DNA from: Gigantopelta aegis
Lineage: Eukaryota; Mollusca; Gastropoda; Neomphalida; Peltospiridae
Assembly: GCF_016097555.1 (NCBI RefSeq)
Contig: NW_024533028.1
Location: 62,001-126,000 of the forward strand
DNA length: 64,000 nucleotides
Reading direction: 5' to 3'
Part shown: in pieces, positions 1-13,670 of the stretch
How the letters are laid out: each line of letters opens with the position of its first letter
Position numbering within the stretch: the stretch's first letter is position 1
The notes under the pieces: generated by a model
Databases searched by the model: none
Told to the model about the DNA's origin: nothing
What the model saw: only the letters and a program-made list of their open reading frames with translations
Translations under genes and position numbers: made by a program

Positions 1-358
1 TTCTCTCGCGAAATGCGCTCAGGTCCAGCTACTCCACACGTACTGGTCGCTATAGCTACACGACCACTAACAATATTACTCTGCACTGCAGGACGACAGA
101 CTATAGAAATCCGCCGTCATCATAAACAAGGATGATTGGGAAATATGCAACACGCCGCTAGAAAAAACAACGATAAAAGGAATGCAAGTTTGGCAGTCCA
201 TTCTTTCTTTACCGTCTGCGGTCAAATACAACTATCTTTTTGTTTAAATGCAGCATAAAAACATACAAGATGACAATAAATAAAACTAGGTCTAGTCTGC
301 TGATGCTCCTCCCACTGGGTTGTGTTGTGATGACTCATCATTTTCCAGAGCATGTCAT

Positions 359-1600
359 CTATCATCTGACAGAGTCATCATCGCCAGCAAACTTCTTGAT
401 TTTGCATTCATGCGAGTTCTTCCATTTGAGTCACGAAGTTCTTCATTTCTTCAACATCTGTCCAAAACCCTTGCTACAGAATAGAAACCTTATATATTAC
501 AAATGTTCTAATGTACCTCCATTTTAATATTGAAATGAAATGACATCACATTTACTTCAATGCCTTTCTTCTTATCACCTGGATCACTGAATTACAGTCT
601 AGCTATTCCCTCGGCTCGAATCCAAGGTGGTTGTCGTGCACACCATACTGAGGAGCCATCTATCAATTAAATCTACAATGAGTTAGCGACGATAAAATTA
701 CAACTATAATAAGAGACACCTTAATTGTCATCTCTAAGTCGTTGATTGTTGCTAAGGCCTAATTTAAGTAGCCTTTTTTACATTTTCAGCATCTATTGCC
801 CTACATACTGATAACATAAGACTTCAATATCTACAAAATTATTTAGTAATTTAGTTCTATAGAGAAAAGATTCTATCAACCTGATCGTATCTTTACTGGT
901 GGTTGAGTAGTCAGTCTATGTTGAAGATTTGCTAACAGCTGTTCTTTTTCTTCTAATTTAGTGTGCATATCATCTAATAGAGTGCATCTCTAATATAGAT
1001 ATAAAAATATAAGAGTTATTCTCTAATTATACATACGCAACAGCTTTTTTAAAATATTTCGTAAGAACTGCCAGAATTCAACTTTATACTTCAATTTCCA
1101 TGCATTCTCTCATAAAGATCTTCAAGTTGTTCGTTTAGTAACTCTAGACTTGAGGGCTAGCTAACATTACATAAAAACCTGTTTACCCCTATAAGAATGA
1201 CCCTGATAAAAAACTAATTAGAACGCACAGTAATTAGTACATACTGTCTTTTCTTTGCTTTAGAACACTTTTTCTTCACATTTCTGTATCTCTTCAGGTG
1301 AGACACGCCTCTTTGACAAATCAATATATCCTAATTACAAAAATTATAATATCAATGACTGTACATCACTATTATGTAATATATACCTTTCTCCTCATCC
1401 ACTCTAATAACAGCTATACACACTCACTTCGTCCTATTCCTTACTAACTTATTTATAGATCTTAATTGCTCCGTCTTGTAAGTTCACTTAACATAATCAT
1501 ACCCTCAAATATTACCATATACTCCAGTAAACTAACCATATGCTCCCCATCTCAGCAATGGAGCGGACATTGACATCACTACATCTCTTCTAATTTGAAG
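359..1600 (-). CDS. Unidentified coiled-coil protein gene, multi-exon
   Basis: I do not recognise the family. Several short exon-like open stretches lie on this strand: KLEEKEQLLANLQHRL near 900-970, LLNEQLEDLYERMHGN near 1085-1140, VSPEEIQKCEEK near 1265-1310, a Trp-rich stretch (VWCARQPPWIRAEGIARL) near 600-660, and WTDVEEMKNFVTQMEEL near 400-460. GT..AG-type borders such as the 51-base gap ending near 470 separate them. The composition suggests helices that form coiled coils, ending in a short charged tail with a stop near 359. At least one single-base frame change is needed near 597. The 5' end is uncertain, somewhere at 1400-1600. The gene points the same way as the CEP350-like gene upstream of it. 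No function is assigned. Confidence 0.45.
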
Positions 1601-1669
1601 GATATTTGTGACGACGATAAAAACCGACATGCTAACGCCATATTTGTCTGCTCTCCCTAAGATCTATAA

Positions 1670-4600
1670 TTATACACGCAGAGACTGATGCAAGACAACC
1701 TCTCTGGGTATATATACTCTTCCGATTCTACCTACTACTATTAGAATATCTATATTAATTACAGAAAAGAAAGTAATAACCAGTGCGTCAGCAGAAAAAT
1801 TATTATTATTAATAATATTATGTATTATTACATATGCTGTGTTCTTTGTGATATATATCCCAATTATTTGTACAGTTTCATCTATGAGAAATTCAAGAAT
1901 GCTGGTCTGCAGTCTGTATCTACTGTCTCTCATCCTGACTATAATCAACCCCCAACTTGTTCCTCTTCTCTCAATTCGCCATATCAATAATGCATCAACG
2001 TGGTCATTTTCTTTGCCACCTGGACGACAGTTGCCATGGAGATAGCGTACATGCAAGGGAGTTTTCGAGGTTGTTTCCCCTGTTTGGAGGTGATTGTAAG
2101 GCTTCTTCTTGAATGTTGTTCGAGAGATAGTGATCTGTTAGAGAATGGTGATAAACGCGAAATTGTACGGAGTAATTTCTATGCGATTGTATTATATCTA
2201 CTTGCTAAGGAAATACTACGTGGACAAAGGACTTTTCACAGTTCAGCAAGACACCATTTTTATTACAGACATCATGATATGAGATCTGATGATGGTTCCA
2301 AGTGACAACTCTGTTTGGTCACACTATAAACTGCATTCCAAGCACACATGTTCGTGATATGGTTAACTATTGGTCGACTGCTACGGTACAAGAGCTAATG
2401 GTTCAGATGAAAAATGAGGTGCTCCTTTCTTAACAGTGTCTCTGCTTCCTTTTCCTTGTGTTCTTCCAATACAGCTTCTTTGGTTTCTTTTATATTACAC
2501 ATTAAGTCTACTTCAGATTTTAATAATATTAGTAACTGATCAGTGACTCGATCACAGTAGTTTTCTGTCTCTTGGCCTTTGTCATCTGTTGTGAACTTCT
2601 CTTCACTTTTCATTTGTCTCCTTCATTGTTTTCCTGTGTCTCCTCTATCACTTCTTGTGTCTCTTTAATCCCCTCCATTTCTTAGACCATATATTGTGGA
2701 CTGTGTTGAAAGCTTCTGGAGAGAGTTCAGTACAAGTTGTTGAGTGATACCATCTACTTTAACTTCTTGATTTTTCTCAACTACAACTACTTTAGGTAGT
2801 GCGGGAGATTTATCATCATCTTGTAGTCGTCCTTGTTTGTCATCCTCCTTAACAAAGAAATGACTTCATCTTTGTTGTTGACAGTTTTCTCTACTAACAT
2901 TCTTCATTTCCTGAGCTATCATCCTGTATTCACTTGTTATTTTCTTCCATTGCTGGTAGCGAGGGTTCAGGAGATACAGATAATTGGCGAGATAACTGGT
3001 TGATCTTCATCTTCACACTCACTTCTAACTGCTCAGAGACATCATGTTCCACTATTGCTATCAACTGTTCCCTGCTATAGCATCTGTCAATGACAGCTAT
3101 CTTAGAAGGAGGATCGCGAACACACCACTGACGTGGAGGACAAGTGAAATAACGTCGGTCATTGACAGCACCATCATTTTTCCCTCTGGGTTCATCTAGT
3201 TCTCTTCCCAACCACCCCACTCCTTCTGCAAAATTGGTTTCTCCAATAAATTTAACATGTTCCTTTAACAGTATTCCCACCAATACTCTCTGATCAATAT
3301 TGATATCATAAGATAGAGGACCTTCACTAAATCTGGTGATAGACGAAGAGAGACTAGTGATGGATTAGGAGAGAGAGTTGAGGAAGGCTCAAATGTGAGG
3401 AGTATGTCTGAGGGGAAGCAGATGGTCTTAAGTTGTCCTGTAACTTTTATTTTCATGTTCAGGCACTGAATTTAAGACAGGAGCATGTCTAGGACTTTCT
3501 TCACCTTCACTATCCAATGTGTTCAGACACAGAGATGACAGTGAGAAGCTGAACATGGTTTCACTTTTAAGAGTTAGAGGTACCGCCTCAATAGGAAATG
3601 ATGCAGAGACCTGTTTCTCCTTTGCTGTAACAACAGGCAAAGAGTGAAGCAGGAGTTGTTGTTGGATTAGTATCAGGTATAGCGTGAATTGGAGTAGAAC
3701 AACACCTCAGAGGGATTGGAATAGAGATGATTGAATAAGAAACAGGAGTTGTCATTGTTGGATGGGTATCAGATATGGAGTGAGTTGGAGTAGAGGATAC
3801 TAGAGTGAGAGCTGTAGCTAGATGATCTTCAGCTGTAGTAGTAGTTTTTGTTGTGTAGCAATACTGGAAGAATGGAAGGTGAAGAAGACAACTGTGATAA
3901 CAGGTATAACTGGTTCAGCAACAATCATTGGAGGAGTGACACTATAACTGGTAGCTCTGTTGTTGGTGAAATAAGAGATGTGCTCCTTTAGGGCATCTTC
4001 AACGACCTACAATATATGTTTGTATTAAAACATGACACTAATTTATACATCTAACCTGTAGTCTTGCTTGAATTTCTTCTTCTTGCTGTTTGCGCAATGC
4101 CCTTTTTCTTCTGATCTGTTCCTCTTCTTTCCGCTTAAGTTTCTTTTTCTTTCTCTCTGAGTTCCTCCAGAGTTTGATGCAAGCGATAATCATATTCAGT
4201 GGCTTCATTAGATTCTGTTAAATTGTAAGTATTATTATTATTATGTATAGAGATAGATTTCCTGACCCTCTCTTGCTGTTTTGATGGATGATATGGTGTA
4301 GAAGTTAAAGACCTTCAGTCAGTAAATGATTCTCTTCTTCAAAAGTATCTGTGTTATACTCAAATCCACTATTAGGTCGACTGCTCTCTAAACAGTTCCT
4401 CAGAATATCACTACTTTTAGAGTATTCCTCTTCTGGTATAGTAGCACTAGTTCTTTCAGTAGCAGTAGTAGTTTCAATAGTTTTTGACTTTACTGTATCA
4501 TCTGATATAGTATTGGACAATGGTTTAGCACTCTTCACAGTAGAAGTATCATATGATGGTTTTTTCCTCTCTCAAAGTATTCCATGCTTGGTCTATCATT

Positions 4601-7600
4601 TGACTGATTGTTGGTCTCTTCCTCTTGAGTGCCCTCTCTCGTTTCAACAATTCTTGTTGAAATGAAAGTATCTCTTCCAGCAGTTCTTCGACTTTTCTTC
4701 ACTTTTCTTGATATTTTCTCCAAATATCTGGAGAGACAGGACAAGAGTAAATGTAGTATAATTTACAAAGACGCCGTTTTCTAACATAACTCACGTTTTC
4801 TGTCTTGTTTGAGTTAGGTTGGACATTTGTAATTTCTATTTAACTTGTAAGAGTCACGTAGATGACCACATTATCTGGTTTTCCCAAGAAAGTACTTTCA
4901 TGACATCACTGTGCACTGGAGAGGAATGTTTTGAGGAATTCAGTGCTTCATCAATACACTAATAATGAAGATGTCCTTCTTATCTCCAATAGAGAAGTAG
5001 ATGAAGACTCTTCAGCTACTTCCTAACAGAATAGATAAAATTACCTCTCTTCTACAAAAACACTTACTTCTTTCTTGATTAAGGTCTACTGATGGAGCAG
5101 GAGAGGGAGATGGAGAGGGTGAGAAGTCAGGGAAAGGACTAGCCTCTCGACTGTATTGTTGTTGGGCACTATAACGTTTTATCTTCTCTTTGTAATGTTG
5201 AGCAGATTGCTGCAGACGAGCTATATCTTGTTGCTGTAAGAGTAACAGTTTCTCCTCTTGACTAGCAGCTTTATGAGCCTCACGTAGCTCTGAATTTCAG
5301 CCTGAAAGAGAGAGAGAATTAATATGAATGCTCTCCCCCCCCCCCCCTTGATCCCACATACCTGCTCATGTTTCCACTTTTTTCAGAAGTCCCTTTTCTC
5401 GCTGCAACAATGGGGGGCATAGCATCATCATTCTTTTTTCTTTTGAAGGGATCTTTTTTTAACATTCAACCATTCTAATTCAGCTCGAGTCTTTCTTTCA
5501 CAGCTCTCTCTCTAACTTTTAACAATGCAGCTTGATGTTTAGCTCTCATCTCTTCCTCTTTGACATACTGGCTCACCATACGAGAAACAAAACTAAAGAA
5601 AGATTCTTCACAGTCGTTGATAGAGGGGACATTTTCTCCACTCTAGATACAAGAGACATATTTTAGGTTATCAATTGATGAGATGAACTTACAGCTATTC
5701 CAAGTCCTTGGAGTTGAGATATCACTGCTGACTGACAAATGATGTTTCTCTTTCTTCTTCCTTTGTAATCGATGGCTCTCTGATGGTAGCAATTCGCGAA
5801 ATGAAACTTCATCAATTCTTCTTCAATCTCTTCCTCTGTAACTGGGTTCTCTCTCTTTTCCTCTTCGTTAATCTACTATCAATTCCATCATGTTTGTCTT
5901 GTTTATTTACTTCTTCTACTACTAGTTTTGTCCTCATTCTCATCACATTAGTTTCAGACAATACAGGAGTGAGAGTCCTATCACTGGTATGAGACCCTTA
6001 TCCTACCACCAGATAATTAGGTGAAGAGAAGTTGGGATTCATTTGGAATACAGGAGACAGAGATGGTATATGTTCGGAGGGAATAATTCCAGATGGTACA
6101 TGTTCAGAGGGAACTGTTGTCACACCAGATACAGAGATGGTATATGTTCACTGGGAACTGTTGTCACGAGAGACAGAGATACTACATGTTCACTGGGAGC
6201 TGTTGTCACAGAAGACAGAGAGGTATGCGTTCTGCAACAGTAGCAGTGGTAGATGGACCAGATATAGGAGATAAAGCAGGAGGTGTGTCAATGTTAGCTA
6301 TGTGTTCAAACTATAGAATATAACAGTCATATTAAAGAATTACTATCTAAAGGACTAACCTGTCTGGTTGATAATGAGAAGACTCAAAGTCACTTTCATA
6401 TCCTATTGTGCGAACTGGGGAGGAGCTTGTTTTTCATGACAGCCATTACAGCACTTTCTGCAGCTACTTTTTTTTTTTAGCAACATTCTCAGCAATATTT
6501 TGTGCAGACTTTTATCTGCTGTTGTGTAGCTTCTAACAACAGCTGTAGTGAGTTGAGCATAACTATCCATCACCTCTGGTTAGTAAGAGATTCTCTTTGA
6601 TGAGACTGTTCTTCAAGCTATATGACCCCATACTATTAATAAGTATTAATCATTAATATATTGTACCTCTTTTAGCTGTTCAGAATGTTTCCACGACTTC
6701 CTCTTTTCTTGTCTCCTGTAAATTTCTCAATATCTCTAGTCATTTGAGCAGCGTTATCACGAGCCTAAATATACTCACACACAACATAAAAAAAAAATTT
6801 GCTTACCTTTGCATACTTTCTCTTGAACTTCTTTGAGGTCCTCTTTAGTCTTATCAGTGAGATCTTTCAATGTTATGTTCATGAGTGACTTGTTGTGACT
6901 TTAGTAACTGAGCTAAAGATACTGTCTCTTGTGGGGCTATTGCTACAGCACGTGCTGACTCCACTCCTTCCAGTTGCGTACACCTTCCTCAACTGTTTCT
7001 AATATGTTTAATTCTGGCTTTTAGTCTCAATTCCAAGACGAATGAGTGTGAATACTGAGGCTAAAGTAATAGAGAATACATTTAATAATACCAGATAATG
7101 ACAGGGACATACTTGTATGTGTTGTTGCTTGGAAGGTTGAGCTCTTGGAGGAGACATAAAGGTCTCATGGAAACTTGGTGACCCAATAGGAGTAATGGCT
7201 GAAATGTCATCTTGCGATTTCTCTGAACTAGAAGATGAGGATGATTCCTGCAAGGTACTTCAATCGGAGATACTAGAGTTGTATCAAGTCCTTCTCCTTT
7301 GTCTTGTTTCCTTGTCTTCCTGTTCTGTCTCTTCGTCTTGTTGCTGTTCTCTTCTGTTCTTCAATAGTCATCCTCACTGCTTGCAGAGCTAGTGACACTA
7401 CCAGTTTCAAAAGTGTCTGTAATAAGTAATGTGACCTAGCTCATCATCTCCACCCACATTTTTAGTGGGTACACTTTGAAGTGGCATAGGTTCTTCCTGT
7501 AAAGTTCTCGTAGTGTTCCTGTTGACGAGTGAAAATATTAATAACACTAAGTGATCACCTCCACTGTGTTGCCATGGTGCATGTTACATGCTGAGTGCAA

Positions 7601-10600
7601 GGGTGTGTGGTTAAAGTAGGTGTGATTTGAGGTCTCTTTACAGTTACGACAGAAGAAAGGGTAACTTTGGATAATGATACGAAAGAGACAGAGCTAACAG
7701 GATAAGACTGAAGTGATTTACGAACTTTATGACCACGCATATGGACCTGGATCTTAATAGCACTTCATTTAATGATCTTTCTCTTTCTACAGTAGCAGCA
7801 TGTTGATAGATATTAGTGACTCCAGGTATTGTACTAGTATTACCTTGAGATGATGAACTAGAAATGAGTCGTGGGTCGAGGTGATGCTGAAATATACTTT
7901 AGCTTCAAGTTTTTTCTTTTCAGTTTCAATTCTTTGTCTTAAAGTTAAAGCTGAATGTTTTGAGAGCTAGTATTCTAGCTTCACGAGGACTGGAAAAGGG
8001 GAGGAGATATACTGTGATGTTAAGTGAGATGTGTGCTCACGAGGAGGAGAAATAAGAACCCGAGGAGAGAGGACAGTCTATACTCCTAGACCTTAATGAA
8101 CTAGAAAGAGAAATCACTCTGTGATACTATGGTTACATGGGAAGTAAACATGGGTACAGGGACATAGTAGACACAGGTAGACAGGACACAGGAGAGGTAG
8201 ACGGGGTTAATGGGACACAGAGAGGTATACGTGGTAAACGGGGCACAGTAGATGTGGATAGATGGGACACAGAAGGAGTAGACATGGATAGATGAGCATA
8301 GAATAGAAATGGTTAGATGGGACACAGAAGGAGTGAACGTAGGTAGATGAGACACAGGATAAGTAACTGGGTAGATAGGACACATGAGTAGATGGAGGTG
8401 AGACAATGTAAGATTAATTCTTGGAGATGTCTTCATGAACCTGCACCTCCTGGTAGTGGGTGTGGTCATATACGAGAATGAGGTAGGTACTTGAGGTCGA
8501 GGGTCAGAAATCCAGGAATATTGGAATGATCTGGACAGGAGCCGAGTAGAAGACAAATGTGTGGAGAAGATTAAAGAGAGGAGGATATGAGATAGATGGT
8601 GGAACATGATGATAAAATGAAGAAAGATGCTATAAATAAAATCAAATAAATCATTAGATAAGGTAGACTATTTATCTTACTGAAGGGATTGTCATCAAGA
8701 TGAATATGAAGACCATCATCTTTGGACAGTGTATGTTCAATGTAATTCTCTCTATGATCGTTGCTTAGCCTGTAAGTTAGAAGTGACATATGTCTTTGTC
8801 TCTCTTGCAAGTCCTATAATAATAGTCAATAAAATGAGGAAAATATTATAATATGTGATTTACCTGTTAAAAAGACGTCCTCTCCGTTCTCTCTGTGCTC
8901 TAGCTCGTGCTAACTTCTCCTCTTTCTCTCTTCTTTTTCTTTCTTCTTGTTTGTTCTGCATATATTGATATCAGCTTCTCTGTCATACTCTCTCACTTTC
9001 TTAGAAGTTGGCTGAGACTCTGCTGGTTCTAGTTAATAATATAACACATCATTTGTTATTTATGACTTGCATACCTGCTCCTAATTCAAAAACTCGTTTG
9101 ACATGATTGACTGGTTTAGTAGCAGGTTTTTTTGGTTTTTTCTTCAACCTCACTAATATCTTCTTCCTCATCATCATCACTTAGTTCAAGGTCTCGTAGT
9201 AATCCTTCAGCATTACTAGCAGGTGAAGTCAATGGATGTCACATGATCTGATGAAGCTAATGGCTTCACTGTTGAAGATTTTGTAGTTTTACTGAGTATT
9301 TTATTAGCTAGTGCCTGTCCTGATCGCCATGACGAGGAGTTTATAACAGGTTTATTAGCTACTTGAGCTGCCCATCTCTCATGTTTTGTTGTTTGATTAT
9401 CAACTGGTCCCTAAGAGATTAGCAGAAGAAATTTTGTTAGTGAGATACTTTTTTGACGTGGGTTTTAATGGGGACAGGTTCTGTTAAAGTAGATGTGAAC
9501 CCAGTATAACTTTTAGGAGGTGGAGCTTGCTATTTTTCCTCTTTTTGTGAGGCAGAGAAGACTTGAATTTGATATGAACTTGACTTGATGGATCATGACG
9601 TGGTTTATTATGAACAAGAGGATCTGATGTGTGTTCATCAGTATAAATAGGAGGAGAACCTCTCCATTTTGTCCTTCATTGATGCTAACTCTCTTTTCTG
9701 TTTCTCAACTTTTACTAATAGAGCTGATTATTTGTCCTGAAACAACAAAAAACAAACTATTAATAGTTTTCACTATGAATATTTAAATTATTAAACAAGT
9801 ATGTTTATCTTACCATCTGATAATGGTAATCCATTATCAACTACTGGCTCAGGTTTATGACGTGATATCTTAGTCTCTACATGACCAGTTGCAGTTTTTC
9901 TAGTGACTACTTTTGGCTGTTGAGAAGGGGTCACTTTAAGGCCATTAATGACTGGCCATGATGTCATGTCTGTACTGGAGGGGTGTGGTTTAGGGTCTTC
10001 AAAATTGACAGGACCAAAGAGTGAACGAGGGTTAGAGCGATAAGGAGAGGGAGTCAATGGTTGCAAGTGGATCATGGTATGGCTTTCTTTCCAAATAGGA
10101 AGATGATGAAGGCGATCTAGTATTAGTTTGTGAGGGTAACATTGGGTCGAGTTGGTTTAGAAGACAGAGAAATAATCATTCAAGACATTCCTTTCACAAC
10201 ATCTCTAGTTTTCTAAGATATCATGTGATTTTGAGCCTCCGTCATGTGACTGTCTCGTTGCAGGACTACTACGTTCAAAATGAACACTATGATGTATGCC
10301 ACTGGTATCCCGTGGCAACAAGTTATGCTCAAGTTGGTTCAACTAGAGGAAACATAATAAATAGAACTATAATAACAATAAATAAATTTAACAATTACAT
10401 CATCAGTTTACACAGGTGTGTGTAATATATTAACACTAACAAATGTGTGGTCAACATATACATGTACATGTACAAACCAATACATGTTAAGATGTATTAT
10501 GTACATGTTAAGATATTGTTTTTCTCTTCATACTAAATGCATAGCATGTGTTATTAGTGAGTAATTCCTTCAAATATATAACAAGTATGCTTACTGTTAG

Positions 10601-11020
10601 TACATAGCTTCTTTCATGCATACCAGCTAATTACACAAAAGAATGAATGAACACACACACACACACACACACACACATTTATCGTATTAAGTGAACATAC
10701 ACAATATATTACTAACGTACTGATAGTTTGGCTGAACCTAATGTAGACCATGCCTGAGAGAGCTCTATAAATGAGATATACATATATATAAATCATTATA
10801 GCTTTTTTTCCTTTAGAAACAATACTGCAAATAGATTTGTATACAATGGGAGTAGTTGTGTAGAAGTGCAATAAGGATATAGTACTGACAATCTACATTA
10901 TGTTTCTTATGATATTATTGGTTACCTGACAATCTATCAGAGCCTGTGTGAACAGGGAGTGGTCGTTTAAAAGGTGACTTGAGGCTCTTTTACTCTACCT
11001 CCTCTCAATGTGCTTGACAT
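1670..11020 (-). CDS. CEP350: CEP350-like centrosomal protein with CAP-Gly domain
   Basis: CEP350 is a large centrosome and centriole scaffold that binds microtubules. Four regions support the call. A CAP-Gly domain lies at about 3100-3280, with [10 protein letters not shown], the GKNDG signature and YFTCPP. A block at about 5380-5530 reads RAELEWL, then DDAMPP, then AEIQ, matching the conserved helical segment of vertebrate CEP350. A segment at about 2395-2560 ([14 protein letters not shown]) resembles the segment after the CAP-Gly. A far C-terminal stretch at about 1830-2040 (ELREEE, then [11 protein letters not shown]) matches the CEP350 tail. Near 10020-10075 the N-terminal part has [10 protein letters not shown]. 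The proposed start at 11020 ([13 protein letters not shown]) is inference from the open frame before a GT donor. The gene has many small introns and many single-base frame changes, so exon borders are approximate. Two in-gene tandem repeats occur near 6.1 and 8.2 kb. Confidence 0.75.
6068..6232 (-). repeat. In-frame 14-residue tandem repeat inside the CEP350-like gene
   Basis: Four copies of a roughly 42-base unit start near 6070, 6100, 6144 and 6186; the first spacing is only 30 bases. Read on the minus strand they give a Ser/Pro/Thr-rich repeat of the form [14 protein letters not shown]. The unit length is a multiple of three, which keeps the frame and suggests a disordered, length-variable linker. 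Confidence 0.7.
8140..8400. repeat. Degenerate minisatellite in the CEP350-like gene
   Basis: Roughly 36-base units recur, built around GATGGGACACAGAAGGAG and related forms (GGACACAGGAGAGGTAGAC). Copies differ by several substitutions. On the minus strand a long open frame runs through (8101-8607) but shows no conserved domain, so I cannot say whether the repeat is exonic or intronic. Confidence 0.65.
10250..10920. other. Non-coding stretch, probably the first long intron of the CEP350-like gene
   Basis: I see no convincing exon on either strand. The stretch is AT-rich and contains a CATGTACATGTAC palindromic run near 10463, plus the AC microsatellite listed separately. Coding-like sequence resumes upstream at about 10925-11020. 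Confidence 0.5.
10650..10677. repeat. (AC)n microsatellite
   Basis: An uninterrupted run of about 13-14 AC dinucleotides. Confidence 0.95.
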
Positions 11021-11265
11021 AACAAAGAGTGGGGTGGGGTAGAGTGTAAGCTTGTTAGCTTGATAGGAACACTGTTACCAATCAAACAGCACTGACAGTC
11101 AGAGAGACAGTTCTTATTACAACAAATAAAGATTCTAAACAGTCTTTTAATGTTTTAATCAAATTGACAGAGTTCTAACTTCATTCAACGGTACTGCTTA
11201 GCGCCATGTTTATTTTCCATAGTGACGTCATAATGGGACCACACCCATCCTAGCTATTAATAAGA
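11021..11265. promoter_or_regulatory. Bidirectional intergenic region, CEP350-like / STEEP1
   Basis: This 245-base gap lies between two divergent start codons. It contains a TGACGTCA (CRE-like) palindrome near 11222-11229, just upstream of STEEP1. The promoter role is inferred from the arrangement. Confidence 0.5.
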
Positions 11266-12267
11266 ATGCCCAAGTTGTATCTAAAAGTGTTGTCTGTACT
11301 GACACTCGAAATAGAGAGGAATATGATGGAGATACACCACTCTACGTCTATCATTGTGTCTGTGGAAAAAATGGCCTTGGTATTAGGTAACAAGTGGTCA
11401 TTAATTAGAATAACACTAATAAGTCCTTCAGACACCACTTTAGATAAACTACCTTTAAGAAGGAGAGACAATGCTAGAGTGGCAGATGCAGCTCGTAATA
11501 TTTATAAATATACTGTGAACAGGCAGGGTTGTATTTCTGAGAAGGTAGGATGAGATTATAATGACTATATAGCTTTTATGTGTGTGTGTAGGTCATATTT
11601 TATAGAGAAGATGGTATAGAGAAACAATACAGATACAAGTGTACTCAGTAAGTTTGTTATATAGAGGTATATCCTTATTCTGTTATGATAGGTGTGGTCT
11701 AAATTTGTTCTATCGTCATTCTGATATTGATGAACAAGTGACATTTATATTTGATAAAAGCATGGTGAAAAGTGGGGAAAAACCAATTACTACTGAAAAA
11801 CCGAAACTATTACAAGAATCAGAAGTTCCTACAAGAAGAAGAAAGGTAATATTATTGGTATAACTGGTTATTGATACTTGTGAAACAGGTTATGATGACT
11901 CGTCATACATATGATGCTGGTAAATATAGCACAGTTACTGTGTCAACAATTGATGAGGAAGAAGAAGAGTTAGAGGCAGTAAGAATGATTAACCCTCATA
12001 TACCATTAACTCAGAGGTCTCTCTCTTTCTCCCCCCTCTCTCCCCCTCTGTGTGTGTAGCGTGAAATAGCAGACTCTTTTGCTAGTAATGCTAGTCTCAT
12101 ACATAATCAATTACAAGAACAGAAGAAGGAAGAAAACGTTATGCTGGACAGGTACTAGAACATTTGGATATTCCATTCCATTATTTCTGCATTATTTGTA
12201 GAAAGCTATTGAAGATTTTATCAAAGCCAAGAAACAAAAAGGAACACTTATTGATAAGATCACATGA
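11266..12267 (+). CDS. STEEP1: STEEP1 homologue (CXorf56; STING ER-exit factor)
   Basis: In vertebrates STEEP1 promotes exit of STING from the endoplasmic reticulum. Seven exons can be read: 11266-11386, 11444-11544, 11592-11647, 11692-11845, 11889-11978, 12060-12151 and 12202-12267. Introns are 44-81 bases with GT..AG ends. The start reads [21 protein letters not shown], as in the human N-terminus, then [68 protein letters not shown], and the tail [13 protein letters not shown] single base is missing after MPK and one A is extra before MALVL; both look like assembly slips because the protein is otherwise colinear with the whole family. The last intron and exon lie inside tandem unit 1, so extra copies of that exon occur downstream. 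Confidence 0.95.
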
Positions 12268-12301
12268 CTGTCATGTGATATTTGAATGATATTTAGTTGA
12301 A

Positions 12302-13665
12302 TTATTGTCTTTGTGGGAAGGGGTCTGATATGATGGTAATAATTCAAGAACTCTTGTAGCAATATCTTTATACACAGTAGCCTATGTAGTGTTTAATAAT
12401 AATTAAGATTAATGGTCTTAAAACTACCTGTGGACTAGAGGGTCTAGACACTACTATGGGCTGACCCTTATCTGACGTCTCACAAATATTTAGGTCAAGT
12501 GGAACTTCCCCTAAATGACATCATAATGATGTCATTGGTTGATTACGAACAACTGACCTAAAATCTCCACATTTATCTGTTGGGCAATCTTTTTAGCTCC
12601 ACCCATTTCCAAAACATTAGACAAATGTCCACATTTTGGACATATATACCCACTCATGTTTTCGACCACACCCAATACCTAAATGTACATATTCCTGTAT
12701 CATAAGATACACTAGACTTACAGGAACATTAACTCTTCGGAACATTTCTGCTCCTCGTGTGGCATCATCCAATGCTAAATCTTGAGGCGTGGTTACTATG
12801 ACAACACCTACGCATACAACAAATAATCCTCTCCTTGCAGTCACATGTACCTGATATAGGGATCTGTTGTGTTATAGTTAATTGGGTATCACCAGTACCA
12901 GGTGGCATATCAATAACTAGTATATCTAGTTCTCCCCAGTCCACTTGTCTAAGTAATTTCTGAATAGCTAACATCACCTAGATAACCACATATTATTAAT
13001 TAATATGTAATTAATAAGAGGAGTTTACCATTAATCCCCTCCAAACAATAGGAGCTGATTCCTCTACTAAAAATCCCATTGACATACTATTATAATAGAT
13101 GTAATAAATGGGTGTGGCTATAACCTACCATTTGACGCCGTAATTTACCAATGGAATCATTCTATCTTCTATTATACATGAGATCATAGATAATATATAA
13201 TATGTTGTGTATGTACCCACGTACGTGGTGAGAGCTCTGGACGTCCAGATAAATTCATCAATTTAGGAAGAGAGGGACCATACACATCAGCATCTAATAA
13301 TCCAACAGATAACCCCTAAATATAATAATACATGTAACCATAGCAACCAATAGTAACTTACCCTCTGAACAACAGACATTCCTATGCTAAATTGACTAGT
13401 AAACATCAGTGAAATTACAACAAATAAATACATCATTACCTGCAGTTGTTGACTTTCCTACTCCACCTTTACCTGATGCTACTAATACCACGTGTTTGAC
13501 TCCAGCAACAGGCCATTACGAGGTAGTCCTCTCTTAGCTAATTCCTCTTGTCCAGTAACTGTAGATAAAAATGTTTTTGTCTCTCTCAATATCGTAAGAC
13601 ATCTACGTATGGCTAAAGACAAGAACATTGCTATCAGAAATTCATGAATGGGGCGTTGTCATCAT
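12302..13665 (-). CDS. NUBPL: NUBPL homologue, copy 1 (mitochondrial Fe-S P-loop NTPase)
   Basis: NUBPL (Ind1) delivers iron-sulfur clusters for respiratory complex I assembly in mitochondria. Seen here are the deviant Walker A of the Mrp/NBP35 family (SGKGGVGKS), [40 protein letters not shown] and a CPKC zinc/iron motif. The proposed end is the TAA at 12302-12304, after [12 protein letters not shown]. The start at 13665 gives a short Arg-rich N-terminus compatible with a mitochondrial presequence. Introns are small (about 45-60 bases). One base appears missing in the KWPVAG exon and another near the C-terminus compared with copy 4, so this copy is probably intact apart from sequencing slips, but that is inference. 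Confidence 0.93.
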
Positions 13666-13670
13666 TACAG

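Noticed and set aside
2000-2305. 101-codon plus-strand open frame
   Set aside because: It overlaps the CEP350 C-terminal exons on the minus strand (ELREEE, VDYSQDE) and has no conserved motif.
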